DNA from: Dyadobacter sp. CECT 9275
GTDB lineage: Bacteria; Bacteroidota; Bacteroidia; Cytophagales; Spirosomataceae
DNA length: 64,000 nucleotides
Assembly (NCBI RefSeq): GCF_907164905.1
Contig: NZ_CAJRAF010000002.1
Coordinates: 1,798,001-1,862,000 of the forward strand
Direction of reading: 5' to 3'
Shown here: piece after piece, positions 1-8,829 of the stretch
Layout: each line of letters starts with the position of its first letter
Position numbering within the stretch: the stretch's first letter is position 1
The notes under the pieces: model-generated
What the model saw: only the letters and a program-made list of their open reading frames with translations
Told to the model about the DNA's origin: nothing
Database searches by the model: none
Position numbers and translations under genes: made by a program

Positions 1-180
1 AACTCTCATTTTCTGACCATTATCTCGCATCACAAATCCATTTTTATACCTTTGACGTCCTTTCACGACCAAGGTTTAAGAACAAATCGGAGAAGTCTCA
101 AATCTGTTATATTTTTTGTAGATTACAACCAAAAAACAACATCATTTGTCTTTGCTGAAAACCATTAGGAAGAAGAAATC

Positions 181-630
181 ATGAAAAGACTATTATTGGG
201 AATCATGCTGGTGTCAACGATTTCGGCCTGCAACAATTCATCAGTGGACAAGAAAGATCCAAATGAAATTTATTACAAGGAAACGGTGAGCATCAATGAC
301 GTCCCGCGGTCTACACTTACCTTTTTTGAAGTTGAAGACAGCCGCTGTCCGGAGGGAGTCCAGTGTATCTGGGCTGGGAACGCCACCGTGGACCTGGCAT
401 TGAGTGGTGTGACGACCGAAGGTGGTGTCACCAAACACGTCACCATGTGCCTTGGCGATTGCCATACCATTAGCCCGACAACCGGCTTTCAGGTAACGGA
501 CACACTGGATGAAAATTTTGCGGGACAAAAGTATCGGTTCATTCTGGAATCCGTTAATCCGAAAGCCCGGCTCGACAGCACCCGAAAAAAGCAGGATTAT
601 TCTATTGTTCTGAAAATAGAAAAAAGGTAA
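181..630 (+). CDS. small secreted lipoprotein of unknown function
   Basis: 149 residues. The N-terminus is a lipoprotein signal: a charged MKR start, a hydrophobic stretch and the lipobox I-S-A-C with Cys17 as the likely lipidated residue, so the product should sit in a membrane facing the periplasm or surface. The mature part has two cysteine pairs, one in the segment RCPEGVQCIWAG and one in MCLGDC, which could form disulfides. I recognise the Cys-x(5)-Cys-x-W-A-G pattern as common in small Bacteroidota lipoproteins but know no function for it. It converges on the permease gene, from which it is separated by a perfect hairpin. Confidence 0.8.
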   Translation: MKRLLLGIMLVSTISACNNSSVDKKDPNEIYYKETVSINDVPRSTLTFFEVEDSRCPEGVQCIWAGNATVDLALSGVTTEGGVTKHVTMCLGDCHTISPTTGFQVTDTLDENFAGQKYRFILESVNPKARLDSTRKKQDYSIVLKIEKR

Positions 631-679
631 AAAGGCAGAGCTGTGCGTATACCAGGAGATCCTTCACAGCTCTGCCTTT
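631..679. terminator. bidirectional terminator, perfect 15-bp stem
   Basis: AAAGGCAGAGCTGTG at 631-645 is exactly complementary to 665-679, with a 19-nt loop. The stem lies between the convergent lipoprotein and permease genes and touches the permease stop codon. The A-run on one side and T-run on the other suit termination in both directions. Confidence 0.8.
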
Positions 680-2367
680 CAGGCAGCCAGTTTGCTTTTT
701 TTGTACCCGTAACCAAAATAGATCAGCAGGCCAATTGCGAGCCATATCACAAAGATCAGCCAGTTGGACGAGCCCAGTTCCGTCATCAGATACAGATTGG
801 TGAGTATCCCCGCCACGGGAAGCGACGAGAAATTATATCTAAAGCTAAGGTAGGATAACGTTGCCCAGGTGATCCAGAAAATGATCGTCAGAAGCTTATG
901 TTCGATTATTTCTGAAGCCGAAAGAGCATCCCATTCTTTAAGGGTATCCTGGCCGTACAAAAGTATCCCGCCAACCGCCAGGATAAAAAGCCCGCCTATC
1001 AGGAATTTCCCGTTGATATAAGGTACCCTGAATTTTGACCTTTGAGAAATACCGGTATGATCGAGGTACAAAACGCCTCCGCATACCAGTATGAAGGCAA
1101 AAAAGGTACCTACACTGGTAAGGTCAACGAAGAAGTCCATCTTAAAAAAAAGAGCAGGAACCGCAACCACTACCCCCGTTACAATGGTAGCAAACGAGGG
1201 GGTTTTATACCTGGGGTGAATGGTCGAGAATTTCTTCCACAAAAGTCCGTCACGGCTCATGGTCATCCAGATCCTGGGCTGCCCCAACTGATATACCAGC
1301 AGTGCACTGGTAATAGCGATCACAGAACTTACGGAGATCAGCCCGGCCATGAAATCCAGACCCACGCTCTGGAATACGAAAGCAAGGGGATCACTCACAT
1401 TCAACTCTTTGTAATTCACCATACCTGTCAGTACCAGGGTGATGAGCACATACAGGACTGTGCAAATCAGCAAACAATAGATCATGGCCCTGGGCATATC
1501 CCGCTGAGGGTCCTTACATTCTTCTGCTGTGGTTGAGATGGAATCAAAACCGATGAAGGCAAAAAATACCGCTGCCACACCGCTCAAAACTCCACTTACT
1601 CCATTGGGCGCAAATGGGCTCCAATTCTCCGGTTTTACGTAAAACGCCCCTGCAAAAATCACCAGCAAAACCACTCCTATTTTTAGTATCACCATGATAT
1701 TACTTGCCGTCCGTGACTCCCGGATTCCGATGTACACCAGTGCCGTAACCAGTAACGTAACCAGGCCTGCAGGAAGGTTCAGAATAATCGGAAAGTCCCC
1801 AACCCGCGGTGCTACCTCAAAGGCGTGGGCGGCCAAACGTTCGTATGCCGTAAGTGTCGCCTGTCCTGAGGTTTGTAGTTTATGAAAAGCTTCGGAGGCG
1901 GCCACCGGGTTCATAGTCAGCCAGCCGGGAAGCGTAATCCCAAATCCTTTTAACATACTAACAAAATACTCCGCCCACGAAATAGCCACCACCATGTTGG
2001 AAACCGCATATTCCAGTATTAAAGCCCAACCGATGATCCAGGCAAAGAGCTCACCAAAAGCAACATAGGCATAGGTATAGGCACTGCCCGAAACCGGCAC
2101 CGTACTGGCAAACTGAGCGTATGAAAGCGCTGTAAAAACGCAGGCTACAGCAGTAAAAACAAACAAAAGTGAAACGGCTGGCCCTCCATTAAAGCTGGCA
2201 AGACCAATGGTACTAAAAATACCCGCACCGACGATTGCCGCAATCCCCAAAGATACCAGGTCTCTTACACCCAATATTTTAGCCAAACCTCCTTCCTCCG
2301 CCGAATGGGCGTCTTTAAGAATCTGATCCACCGATTTTTTACGAAACAAAGAAGTGTTCTTTTCCAT
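679..2367 (-). CDS. APC-family amino acid permease (cationic amino acid transporter type)
   Basis: 562 residues with about twelve to fourteen hydrophobic segments. The start of the membrane part, GIAAIVGAGIFSTIG, is the typical first helix of the amino acid-polyamine-organocation superfamily, and the segment FFAFIGFDSISTTAEE (around residues 270-285) is typical of the CAT/YfnA branch. It should import amino acids by ion symport across the inner membrane. An insertion of about 40 residues between two early helices (around 155-195) is somewhat longer than usual. Substrate cannot be told from sequence. It is a single gene on its strand. Confidence 0.88.
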   Translation of the reverse strand: MEKNTSLFRKKSVDQILKDAHSAEEGGLAKILGVRDLVSLGIAAIVGAGIFSTIGLASFNGGPAVSLLFVFTAVACVFTALSYAQFASTVPVSGSAYTYAYVAFGELFAWIIGWALILEYAVSNMVVAISWAEYFVSMLKGFGITLPGWLTMNPVAASEAFHKLQTSGQATLTAYERLAAHAFEVAPRVGDFPIILNLPAGLVTLLVTALVYIGIRESRTASNIMVILKIGVVLLVIFAGAFYVKPENWSPFAPNGVSGVLSGVAAVFFAFIGFDSISTTAEECKDPQRDMPRAMIYCLLICTVLYVLITLVLTGMVNYKELNVSDPLAFVFQSVGLDFMAGLISVSSVIAITSALLVYQLGQPRIWMTMSRDGLLWKKFSTIHPRYKTPSFATIVTGVVVAVPALFFKMDFFVDLTSVGTFFAFILVCGGVLYLDHTGISQRSKFRVPYINGKFLIGGLFILAVGGILLYGQDTLKEWDALSASEIIEHKLLTIIFWITWATLSYLSFRYNFSSLPVAGILTNLYLMTELGSSNWLIFVIWLAIGLLIYFGYGYKKSKLAA

Positions 2368-2622
2368 TTAGAACTGCGTGTAAGGAGTTATATTGAGTTT
2401 AAGGAGCTAAAATAACGATATTCTTTGTCCTGCCCAGAATTGCGTCCTAATTTGTGAATTCTCACTGACTTAACTTTCATTTTGTTATTAAAAGGCCTTA
2501 AAATGATAATTACAAGTATATATCCGGGGAGATGTAACCAGACTGAACGTATATTAGTTTACCAACCATTTTCATAATCCCGATTTAAAGTTAACTTTAC
2601 GAACTCCATCCGACACCACTCC

Positions 2623-3414
2623 ATGATATTGACAATCCGGCCGGTTTTATTCCTGCTCTTCCTTGCAATCTCGGGTACTGAAACGTTTGCCCAGTCCTCA
2701 TTGTATACCCCCGCCCAGGCGCATTCGCACAATGACTATGAGCATAAAAATGCGTTCTGGGATGCATACAAACAGGGGTTCGGATCCATCGAAGCCGATT
2801 TAATACTTCAGGACAGCGTCTTGTATACAGCTCATGACAAGACAGGAATTTCAGAAGAGCGTACTTTTAAGAAACTTTATCTGGAACCAATAATTTCGGA
2901 AATTGAAAAAAATGGGGGTAAAATCTATGCGCAGTCCAATACCATACTGCAACTGCTGATTGACCTGAAAACACCTGCCACAGAAACGATGGCGGTGCTA
3001 CTGCGCGAACTGGCTCCTTACGAACAATATCTGGCACCGAAAGGAACTGTAAAAATCGTAATCAGCGGCAATACGCCAGATCCTACCACCTATAATAAAT
3101 ACCCCGACTACATTTATTTTGATGGCCGGCCAGACATTAGTTATACCAAATATCAATTACTGAGGCTAGGACTGATCAGCCAGTCGTTCCAGACCTACTC
3201 CAAATGGAACGGTGAAGGAGAAATGCTCAAAAAAGACCAAAAACGGCTTGAGAAAGTCATCAGCCAGGCCCATGAACTGGATAAAAAAATAAGATTCTGG
3301 GCCACCCCGGACAATATAAACGCATGGAAAACCATGATGTCGCTCAAAGTTGATTATTTAAATACCGACAAAGTGGTAGAAATGGGAGATTACCTGCGGA
3401 CCGCACCCAAATAA
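2623..3414 (+). CDS. secreted PI-PLC/GDPD-superfamily phosphodiesterase-like protein
   Basis: 263 residues beginning with a signal peptide that ends near TFAQS (residue 25). The mature N-terminus holds AHSHNDY, then GFGSIEADLIL and a following HDK, which match in order the catalytic His, Glu, Asp and second His region of the TIM-barrel glycerophosphodiester phosphodiesterase/PI-PLC superfamily. This particular branch is uncharacterised, so lipid head-group hydrolysis is an inference. The ethanolamine-type permease follows 84 bp downstream on the same strand, a possible functional link. Confidence 0.75.
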   Translation: MILTIRPVLFLLFLAISGTETFAQSSLYTPAQAHSHNDYEHKNAFWDAYKQGFGSIEADLILQDSVLYTAHDKTGISEERTFKKLYLEPIISEIEKNGGKIYAQSNTILQLLIDLKTPATETMAVLLRELAPYEQYLAPKGTVKIVISGNTPDPTTYNKYPDYIYFDGRPDISYTKYQLLRLGLISQSFQTYSKWNGEGEMLKKDQKRLEKVISQAHELDKKIRFWATPDNINAWKTMMSLKVDYLNTDKVVEMGDYLRTAPK

Positions 3415-3498
3415 TGCAGCCCGGCACCGGTACTCACTACCCTCACTCCTTCCAGAATTCACTTCAATTACTGTCTGATACCTTTAACTCACATTTAA

Positions 3499-4809
3499 AT
3501 GTCTGCTGATCAAAACGTTGCCTTAAAAAAAGTATTAAAACCAATTCACTTGTGGGCCATTGCGGTCGGCCTGGTCATTTCCGGAGAATACTTCGGATGG
3601 AATTATGGCTGGGGTGTTTCCGGAACCATTGGCTTTTTAATTGCTACACTCATTGTAACAGTACTTTATGTCACCTTTATTTTCAGTTTTACCGAGCTCA
3701 CCACATCAATACCTCAGGCCGGAGGGCCCTTTGCCTATGCACACCGCGCATTTGGCTGGTGGGGCGGAATTATTGCGGGCTACGCCACCCTTGTCGAATT
3801 CCTGATAGCCCCTCCCGCCATAGCATTTGCACTTGGAAGTTACGCCCACTTCCTCTATCCGTCACTTTCGGTCCTTCAGGTTGCCTTTGCGTGTTATGTT
3901 ATTTTTATAGGCATTAATCTTCTGGGAATCAAAGAATCCGCCATGTTCTCCCTGGTGGTCACCATTCTTGCTGTTGCCGAATTACTCCTGTACATAGGGA
4001 TTGTCGTACCGCATTTTTCTTATGAAACCTTTGTTACAGACCCCATGCCTTTCGGCTGGGCCGGTGTATTTGCCGCACTTCCCTTCGCGATCTGGTTTTA
4101 TCTGGCCATAGAAGGCGTTGCCATGGTAGCGGAAGAAGTTGAAAATCCAAAAAAAACCATCTCTCTCGGATACATCTATGGTATCCTGACCCTGGTGGTG
4201 CTGGCACTGGCTGTTATGATCGTCACCGGTGGCATCACGCATTGGCGTAATCTTAGCACTATAGACTACCCGCTTCCGGCGGCACTCGGGATCGTACTGG
4301 GAAGAAACAGCAGCTGGACACATCTTTTTGCCAGCCTCGGGCTCTTTGGTCTCATAGCATCCTTCCATGGCACCATTATCGGTTATTCCAGACAGATCTA
4401 CGCTTTGGCTCGCAGCGGGTATCTGCCCTCATTCCTCGGACAGGTAAATGCTAAATTTCAGACACCCCACTGGGCGCTGATCGCGGGCGGCGTAATTGGC
4501 TGCGTGGCTCTTAGCCTCGGTACAACCGACCAGGTAATTATTCTGGCTGCTCTTGGTGCAGTGGTGATGTATATTATCAGTATGGCCGCACTCTTTGCAC
4601 TCCGTAAAAAAGAGCCAGCCCTGGAACGCCCGTTCAGCGTCCCCTTTTACCCCTATTTTCCTGCTATCTCGCTGTTGCTTTCGTTGTTATGCCTCGTTAC
4701 AATTGTTTATTACAACTTTCTGCTCAGTGTCTGGTTTTTCGGAGGATTGCTTTTGATTACAATTATTTTTCTATTGACCCGCAATAAATCGACGACGAAC
4801 CACCAGTGA
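3499..4809 (+). CDS. APC-family permease, ethanolamine permease (EAT) type
   Basis: 436 residues, about twelve membrane segments. The N-terminal block IHLWAIAVGLVISGEYFGWN followed by a GWG motif is characteristic of the ethanolamine transporter branch of the APC superfamily, and AIEGVAMVAEEVENPKK is the usual loop after helix 6. Predicted to bring ethanolamine or a similar small amine into the cell. No ethanolamine ammonia-lyase is encoded nearby, so the substrate could differ. It lies directly behind the PLC/GDPD-like gene. Confidence 0.8.
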   Translation: MSADQNVALKKVLKPIHLWAIAVGLVISGEYFGWNYGWGVSGTIGFLIATLIVTVLYVTFIFSFTELTTSIPQAGGPFAYAHRAFGWWGGIIAGYATLVEFLIAPPAIAFALGSYAHFLYPSLSVLQVAFACYVIFIGINLLGIKESAMFSLVVTILAVAELLLYIGIVVPHFSYETFVTDPMPFGWAGVFAALPFAIWFYLAIEGVAMVAEEVENPKKTISLGYIYGILTLVVLALAVMIVTGGITHWRNLSTIDYPLPAALGIVLGRNSSWTHLFASLGLFGLIASFHGTIIGYSRQIYALARSGYLPSFLGQVNAKFQTPHWALIAGGVIGCVALSLGTTDQVIILAALGAVVMYIISMAALFALRKKEPALERPFSVPFYPYFPAISLLLSLLCLVTIVYYNFLLSVWFFGGLLLITIIFLLTRNKSTTNHQ

Positions 4810-4853
4810 TTTTCACTAATGCCATTTTAATATTTGTTCTACAATCAAGAGAA

Positions 4854-4887
4854 ATCACTAGGAATGATTAAAAATATTTCTAGTGAT
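4854..4887. terminator. hairpin after the ethanolamine-type permease
   Basis: ATCACTAGGAAT (4854-4865) pairs with ATTTCTAGTGAT (4876-4887), twelve pairs with one G-U, and a 10-nt A-rich loop. It lies 45 nt after the permease stop and upstream of the LytTR gene. There is no clean T-run, so it could be an operator or processing site as well as a terminator. Confidence 0.5.
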
Positions 4888-5014
4888 AGCGGCCGGCATT
4901 CGTTTTTTTTGTGATTTTTAACGTTATTTATATCAGCAATAACCCGATAACTCAAAAATAAAGCGATCCATTTATCCCAACTTAAGAAACAAACTTGCCG
5001 CGCTCTGATCAAAA

Positions 5015-5746
5015 ATGAATATTCTAATTGTTGAGGACGAACCGATTGTTGCCAAGCATCTGCAGTATACCCTGAACGGCTTCGGCTATGAGGCGAACGA
5101 TATCGCATCCAATTACCCGGAAGCCATAGAGATACTTAAATCCAAGGTAATTCATTTGGCCATATTGGATATTACCCTCAGTGGCTATCAGACTGGTATT
5201 GACGTGGCTGAATATATTTGTGAAAAGCACAAGATTCCTTTCATTTTCCTGACCAGCCATGAGGATATTGCCATTGTAAATGCCGCTTTAAGGACGTCAC
5301 CGCATGCATTTCTTAATAAGCCGTTTCAAAAAATCACGGTGTATACAGCCGTGAAACTTGCTTTTAAGAGCTTCCGGCAAAATCTGATCCATGAAGGCAG
5401 CAATGATTTAAAACAGGATACCACGGTTATTCAGGACGCTCTGTTTATCAAAGAGAAGCATATGTTCATGAAAATTATGCTGGCTGATATCCTCTTTATC
5501 AGGAGCGACGATAATTATCTTGAACTGCATACCGCCAAAAAGAAGTATACGATCCGAGAAACCCTGAAAAATATCCTGAGCCAGCTGCCTGGGAATCAGT
5601 TTTTCAGGGTTCATAAGTCGTTTATAATTAACTTAAATGCCATTACGTCCATCAACTACATTCATGTCATGATCAATGACATTGAGATCCCCATTACGGC
5701 GGATAACCGGACCGAACTCCTGAGCCGTATCAAAACTTTTTCCTGA
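5015..5746 (+). CDS. LytTR-family response regulator
   Basis: 243 residues. An N-terminal receiver domain (about 1-120) has the acidic pair E7/D8, phospho-acceptor Asp52 in ILDITL, the Thr in FLTSH and the Lys in NKPF. A linker is followed by a LytTR DNA-binding domain (about 140-240) with DILFIRSDDNYLELHT and FFRVHKSFIINL, which are typical LytTR signatures. It therefore should bind DNA on phosphorylation. The usual LytS-type histidine kinase is absent from both sides, so it is an orphan regulator here. Confidence 0.92.
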   Translation: MNILIVEDEPIVAKHLQYTLNGFGYEANDIASNYPEAIEILKSKVIHLAILDITLSGYQTGIDVAEYICEKHKIPFIFLTSHEDIAIVNAALRTSPHAFLNKPFQKITVYTAVKLAFKSFRQNLIHEGSNDLKQDTTVIQDALFIKEKHMFMKIMLADILFIRSDDNYLELHTAKKKYTIRETLKNILSQLPGNQFFRVHKSFIINLNAITSINYIHVMINDIEIPITADNRTELLSRIKTFS

Positions 5747-6260
5747 GCATTTTGCCAAACCATTTCTTTCCGGCATTTCACCTTACAAAATAAGCCGGTT
5801 ACCACATTATTTTGACAAGTAACCTTCTCCTCCTTAATTTTATCATAAGGTTTTGAAAGGAACAGTTCCGGAATGATACCACCGGATTTGATGACCTTTC
5901 TGAAACCATCCCTATAACTAAAGTTCAGACTTTTGACCGCCGCGAACCCTCCTCAGAAAGGCGGCAAAAACGAAGACGGATACCGTATCAATTATATAAA
6001 TTCGGAATACAGAGAAAAGCTGCGTGTTCAGTAAAAGATTAAAAACTTAAATTTCAGATACTTATAAAGAGCCCAAAGAATAATCCATTAAAAAAACGAT
6101 AGGTTCGATCTAACGTAAGAATGTTATCGTATTTAAATAGAAAGTAGAAAAAAGATTTAATCATATTTCTACAACTACCCCTGGCAGATTAACGACCTTA
6201 TAACTTAAACTAAATCTATCAGAACAAAGTTTTTATTAATAATATCGTTGAGTAAAATTT
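5747..6260. other. 514-bp intergenic region, possible gene remnant
   Basis: No convincing gene. Between about 5850 and 6035 the + strand has overlapping open stretches in two frames without an ATG; peptide pieces such as ITKVQTFDRREP in one frame and EDGYRINYINSEYREKL in another look coding-like and could be a frameshifted remnant, but I cannot assign a family. The rest is AT-rich and featureless to my eye. Confidence 0.3.
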
Positions 6261-6290
6261 ACATCCCCGGAGTTTATGCACCGGGGATGT
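6261..6290. terminator. hairpin terminator after the DUF1343 gene
   Basis: ACATCCCCGG (6261-6270) pairs perfectly with CCGGGGATGT (6281-6290), loop 10 nt, followed on the + strand by TTTTGTGTT and preceded by AAAATTT. It sits just beyond the stop of the minus-strand gene ending at 6308 and may act in both directions. Confidence 0.75.
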
Positions 6291-6307
6291 TTTGTGTTAC
6301 AGCATAC

Positions 6308-7552
6308 TCATGGATAAAGCAAGTATTTTTTCCTGGCCGTTTTAAATTCTGAAAGTCCGGGTTCCCAGCTTTTACGGATATCATTTTCAGGGACACCGGC
6401 AATGATCTGCCTTTTCAGATTTTCAGTTCCGGCAAGCTTATCTATATTTCCCATCTGCTTGCTTTGGCTCATATCAAAGAATTTTTCTTTCTCGGGATAA
6501 GCTTTATACATATCCATCAGCCATGCAAGGTTAATCTTCCCCGTCTTCCTGATAGCCGTTATGTCGTATTTTCTAAGATCAATACCATAACATTCTGTGT
6601 CCTGATGAAGCGGTGTTTCACTCATCCCCTTAATACTTTTAGGCGTGAACGAAAAGTTGAATTTACCCTTCAGCAGCGGCGCTCCCAGTACCGTAAAGGG
6701 CATGTAAGTACCTCTTCCCTGACTTATAATGGTACCTTCAAACATGCAGATATGGGGATACAGCATCACAGACTGCTGCGTGTTCAGGTTTGGTGAAGGC
6801 ATCACCGGCAATACATAGGGCATATCATGTTCGTAATTCGCCACTTTAACGATTTTCAGCTGGCACTTCATTTTGTTAGGCAACCAACCTTCCCCGTTAA
6901 TCATTTGAGCAAACTCAGCGATGGTAAGCCCATGGCTGATCGGAATTTTATAAACCCCAATTCCTGAATGCAAATGATCCTCCAGAACCGGGCCGTCTAC
7001 CAGAAATCCATTCGGATTTGGCCGGTCCAAAATCAGAAGCTCCTTGCCATTTTCAGCACAGGCCTCCATGACCTGCCCCAGCGTATTGATATAGGTATAA
7101 AACCGAGCTCCAACATCCTGTATATCAAAGATCATGAGGTCCACATCGGCCAGTTGCTCCCTGGTGGGCTTTTTCTGTTTTCCGTACAGCGATATTGCCG
7201 GGATGCCCGTCTTCGGATCTACACTGTCACCCACTTTATCGCCGTTACTGGCCGTCCCCCTGAAACCGTGCTCTGGCCCAAAAATGCGGACAATGTTTAC
7301 ACCCAGAGACACCAGGCTGTCAACGATGGGGGTCTTACCAATTATCGACGTCTGGTTCACCAAAATAGCCACGCGTTTCCCTTTGAGATAATCCAGATAC
7401 AGGCCGGTTTGGTCAGCACCGGTAATCAGTTTGTCTTTGGTGTTACCGGTTCCCCCCGATTTACATTTATCTGAGGGTGTTGTGGCCGTACAATTTAAAT
7501 GACAAAAAACCGTAAATGCCGTAAAGACGAAAGAAAAGAGTATCTGTTTCAT
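6308..7552 (-). CDS. DUF1343 protein, exo-beta-N-acetylmuramidase (NamZ) type
   Basis: 414 residues with an N-terminal hydrophobic export signal. The conserved DUF1343 core is clear: RVAILVNQTS, then GPEHGFRG with a following G-D-x-V segment, DLMIFDIQDVGARFYTY and LLILDRPNPNG. Characterised members of this family (NamZ, GH171) remove N-acetylmuramic acid from the non-reducing end of peptidoglycan fragments, so a role in cell-wall recycling in the periplasm is likely. Length fits the family. The gene stands alone between a long intergenic region and the radical SAM gene. Confidence 0.85.
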   Translation of the reverse strand: MKQILFSFVFTAFTVFCHLNCTATTPSDKCKSGGTGNTKDKLITGADQTGLYLDYLKGKRVAILVNQTSIIGKTPIVDSLVSLGVNIVRIFGPEHGFRGTASNGDKVGDSVDPKTGIPAISLYGKQKKPTREQLADVDLMIFDIQDVGARFYTYINTLGQVMEACAENGKELLILDRPNPNGFLVDGPVLEDHLHSGIGVYKIPISHGLTIAEFAQMINGEGWLPNKMKCQLKIVKVANYEHDMPYVLPVMPSPNLNTQQSVMLYPHICMFEGTIISQGRGTYMPFTVLGAPLLKGKFNFSFTPKSIKGMSETPLHQDTECYGIDLRKYDITAIRKTGKINLAWLMDMYKAYPEKEKFFDMSQSKQMGNIDKLAGTENLKRQIIAGVPENDIRKSWEPGLSEFKTARKKYLLYP

Positions 7553-7631
7553 GTAAAATTTTTCGAGCGAATCATTGAAGCTGAAAAGCTAAATTACTCA
7601 TTAATTCTATCCGATATCTATCAATCCCCTT

Positions 7632-8681
7632 TCAAAACAATTTCATTTGTCCGCCTCTTAAAAAAAGGGAGGTATCCAGTTTAGGCAGTTCCTGCTCCTT
7701 GAAATATTTGCGGCAAGCCAGGCTATGCAGCTGTCTGATATGTTCGGCATATTTCCCTTCGCCAGTCATACGCAATCCAAAACGTGAGTCGTTTACTTTC
7801 CCACCGTGGCTATCTTTGATCTGGTTCAGTATTTTATCAGCGCGGTCAGGGAAATGGTGCTTCACCCATTCTTCAAACAACGTACCGATCACACCATTAA
7901 GCCTCACGACGGTATACCCGGCCCACCGCGCCCCATTCTCAGATGCGGCTTTTATGATGGCCGGAATTTCGTGGTCGGTTAGCCCAGGTACTATGGGGGC
8001 TGTCATGATACCCATGGGAACGCCAGCTTCGTGCAAGATTTTTACCACCTGAAGTCTTCTTTTCGCGGTTACGGTACGAGGTTCAAGTGTACTTCTGATG
8101 TCTTCGTTGAGGGAGGTTATGGATACCGCGCCATGGACAAGATTCAATTTTGCCATTTTTTCCAGAACGTCAATATCCCGAAGTATCAGTGCGTTTTTCG
8201 TCAGCACGCTCACAGGGTTCTGGTATCTGAGACATATCTCCAGAAGCCTTCTGGTCAGCTTATATTTCTTTTCCGCAGGCTGGTAACAATCTGTGTTACC
8301 GGAAAACATGATGGTGGTGGGCTCCCACTTCCTGGAATTAAACAGCTTTTCAAGAAGTTCCGGCGCATTCTTTTTCACGACGATCTTCGTCTCAAAATCA
8401 AGACCGGCAGAAAAACCCCAGTACTCATGCGAATTGCGTGCGTAACAGTAGATACAACCGTGTTCACAACCCCGATACGGATTGATGGAGTTAAAATTGC
8501 GAAGGTCAGGGCTGTCAGAAGTACTCAGCAAAGTCTTCGGATGATCTTCTATGAATTGTGTTTTCGGATTAGTATCCGGCTCATCCCAGTTCTGCCAGTC
8601 TTCCGAAGTATACTCGGTCTGAAGTTTGTGAAATTTATTGGGGGTATTAATTCCTGCTCCTCTTCCTCTTGGCCTTTCCAT
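7632..8681 (-). CDS. PA0069-family radical SAM protein
   Basis: 349 residues. The iron-sulfur motif is C72-x3-C76-x2-C79 in GCEHGCIYCY, preceded by NPYRG, the signature of the PA0069/SplB-like radical SAM group. The segments ITSLNEDIRSTLEPR and APIVPGLTDHEIP are further family marks. It should cleave S-adenosylmethionine with a [4Fe-4S] cluster; the substrate of this family is not established, though relationship to spore photoproduct lyase has suggested nucleic acid. Cytoplasmic. Confidence 0.9.
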   Translation of the reverse strand: MERPRGRGAGINTPNKFHKLQTEYTSEDWQNWDEPDTNPKTQFIEDHPKTLLSTSDSPDLRNFNSINPYRGCEHGCIYCYARNSHEYWGFSAGLDFETKIVVKKNAPELLEKLFNSRKWEPTTIMFSGNTDCYQPAEKKYKLTRRLLEICLRYQNPVSVLTKNALILRDIDVLEKMAKLNLVHGAVSITSLNEDIRSTLEPRTVTAKRRLQVVKILHEAGVPMGIMTAPIVPGLTDHEIPAIIKAASENGARWAGYTVVRLNGVIGTLFEEWVKHHFPDRADKILNQIKDSHGGKVNDSRFGLRMTGEGKYAEHIRQLHSLACRKYFKEQELPKLDTSLFLRGGQMKLF

Positions 8682-8829
8682 AATCGAATTTTGATGTACA
8701 AAGTGTTATTACCGGCCAATAAAGATACCAATAATAACAAATTGAACATCAAAATTGATATTAAAAATAACAAAATCAAATACAGTGTGACCGATCAAGC
8801 TGTAAACCAGACACACACGCAGATTTTAA

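Noticed and set aside
95..120. TATATTTTTTG string shared upstream of the first lipoprotein gene and the TonB receptor
   Set aside because: It deviates from TAnnTTTG by one base in spacing and lacks a -33 TTTG at either place, so I do not call it a promoter.
1042..1536. 164-codon ORF on the + strand inside the amino acid permease gene
   Set aside because: It lies entirely antisense to a well-recognised permease, has no signal, domain or start context, and its composition is that of a shadow frame.
4804..4887. Repeated CACT/AGTGA sequence as a possible direct-repeat array
   Set aside because: The copies are explained by a single 12-bp hairpin and by the permease end; no regular spacing as in a CRISPR or iteron.
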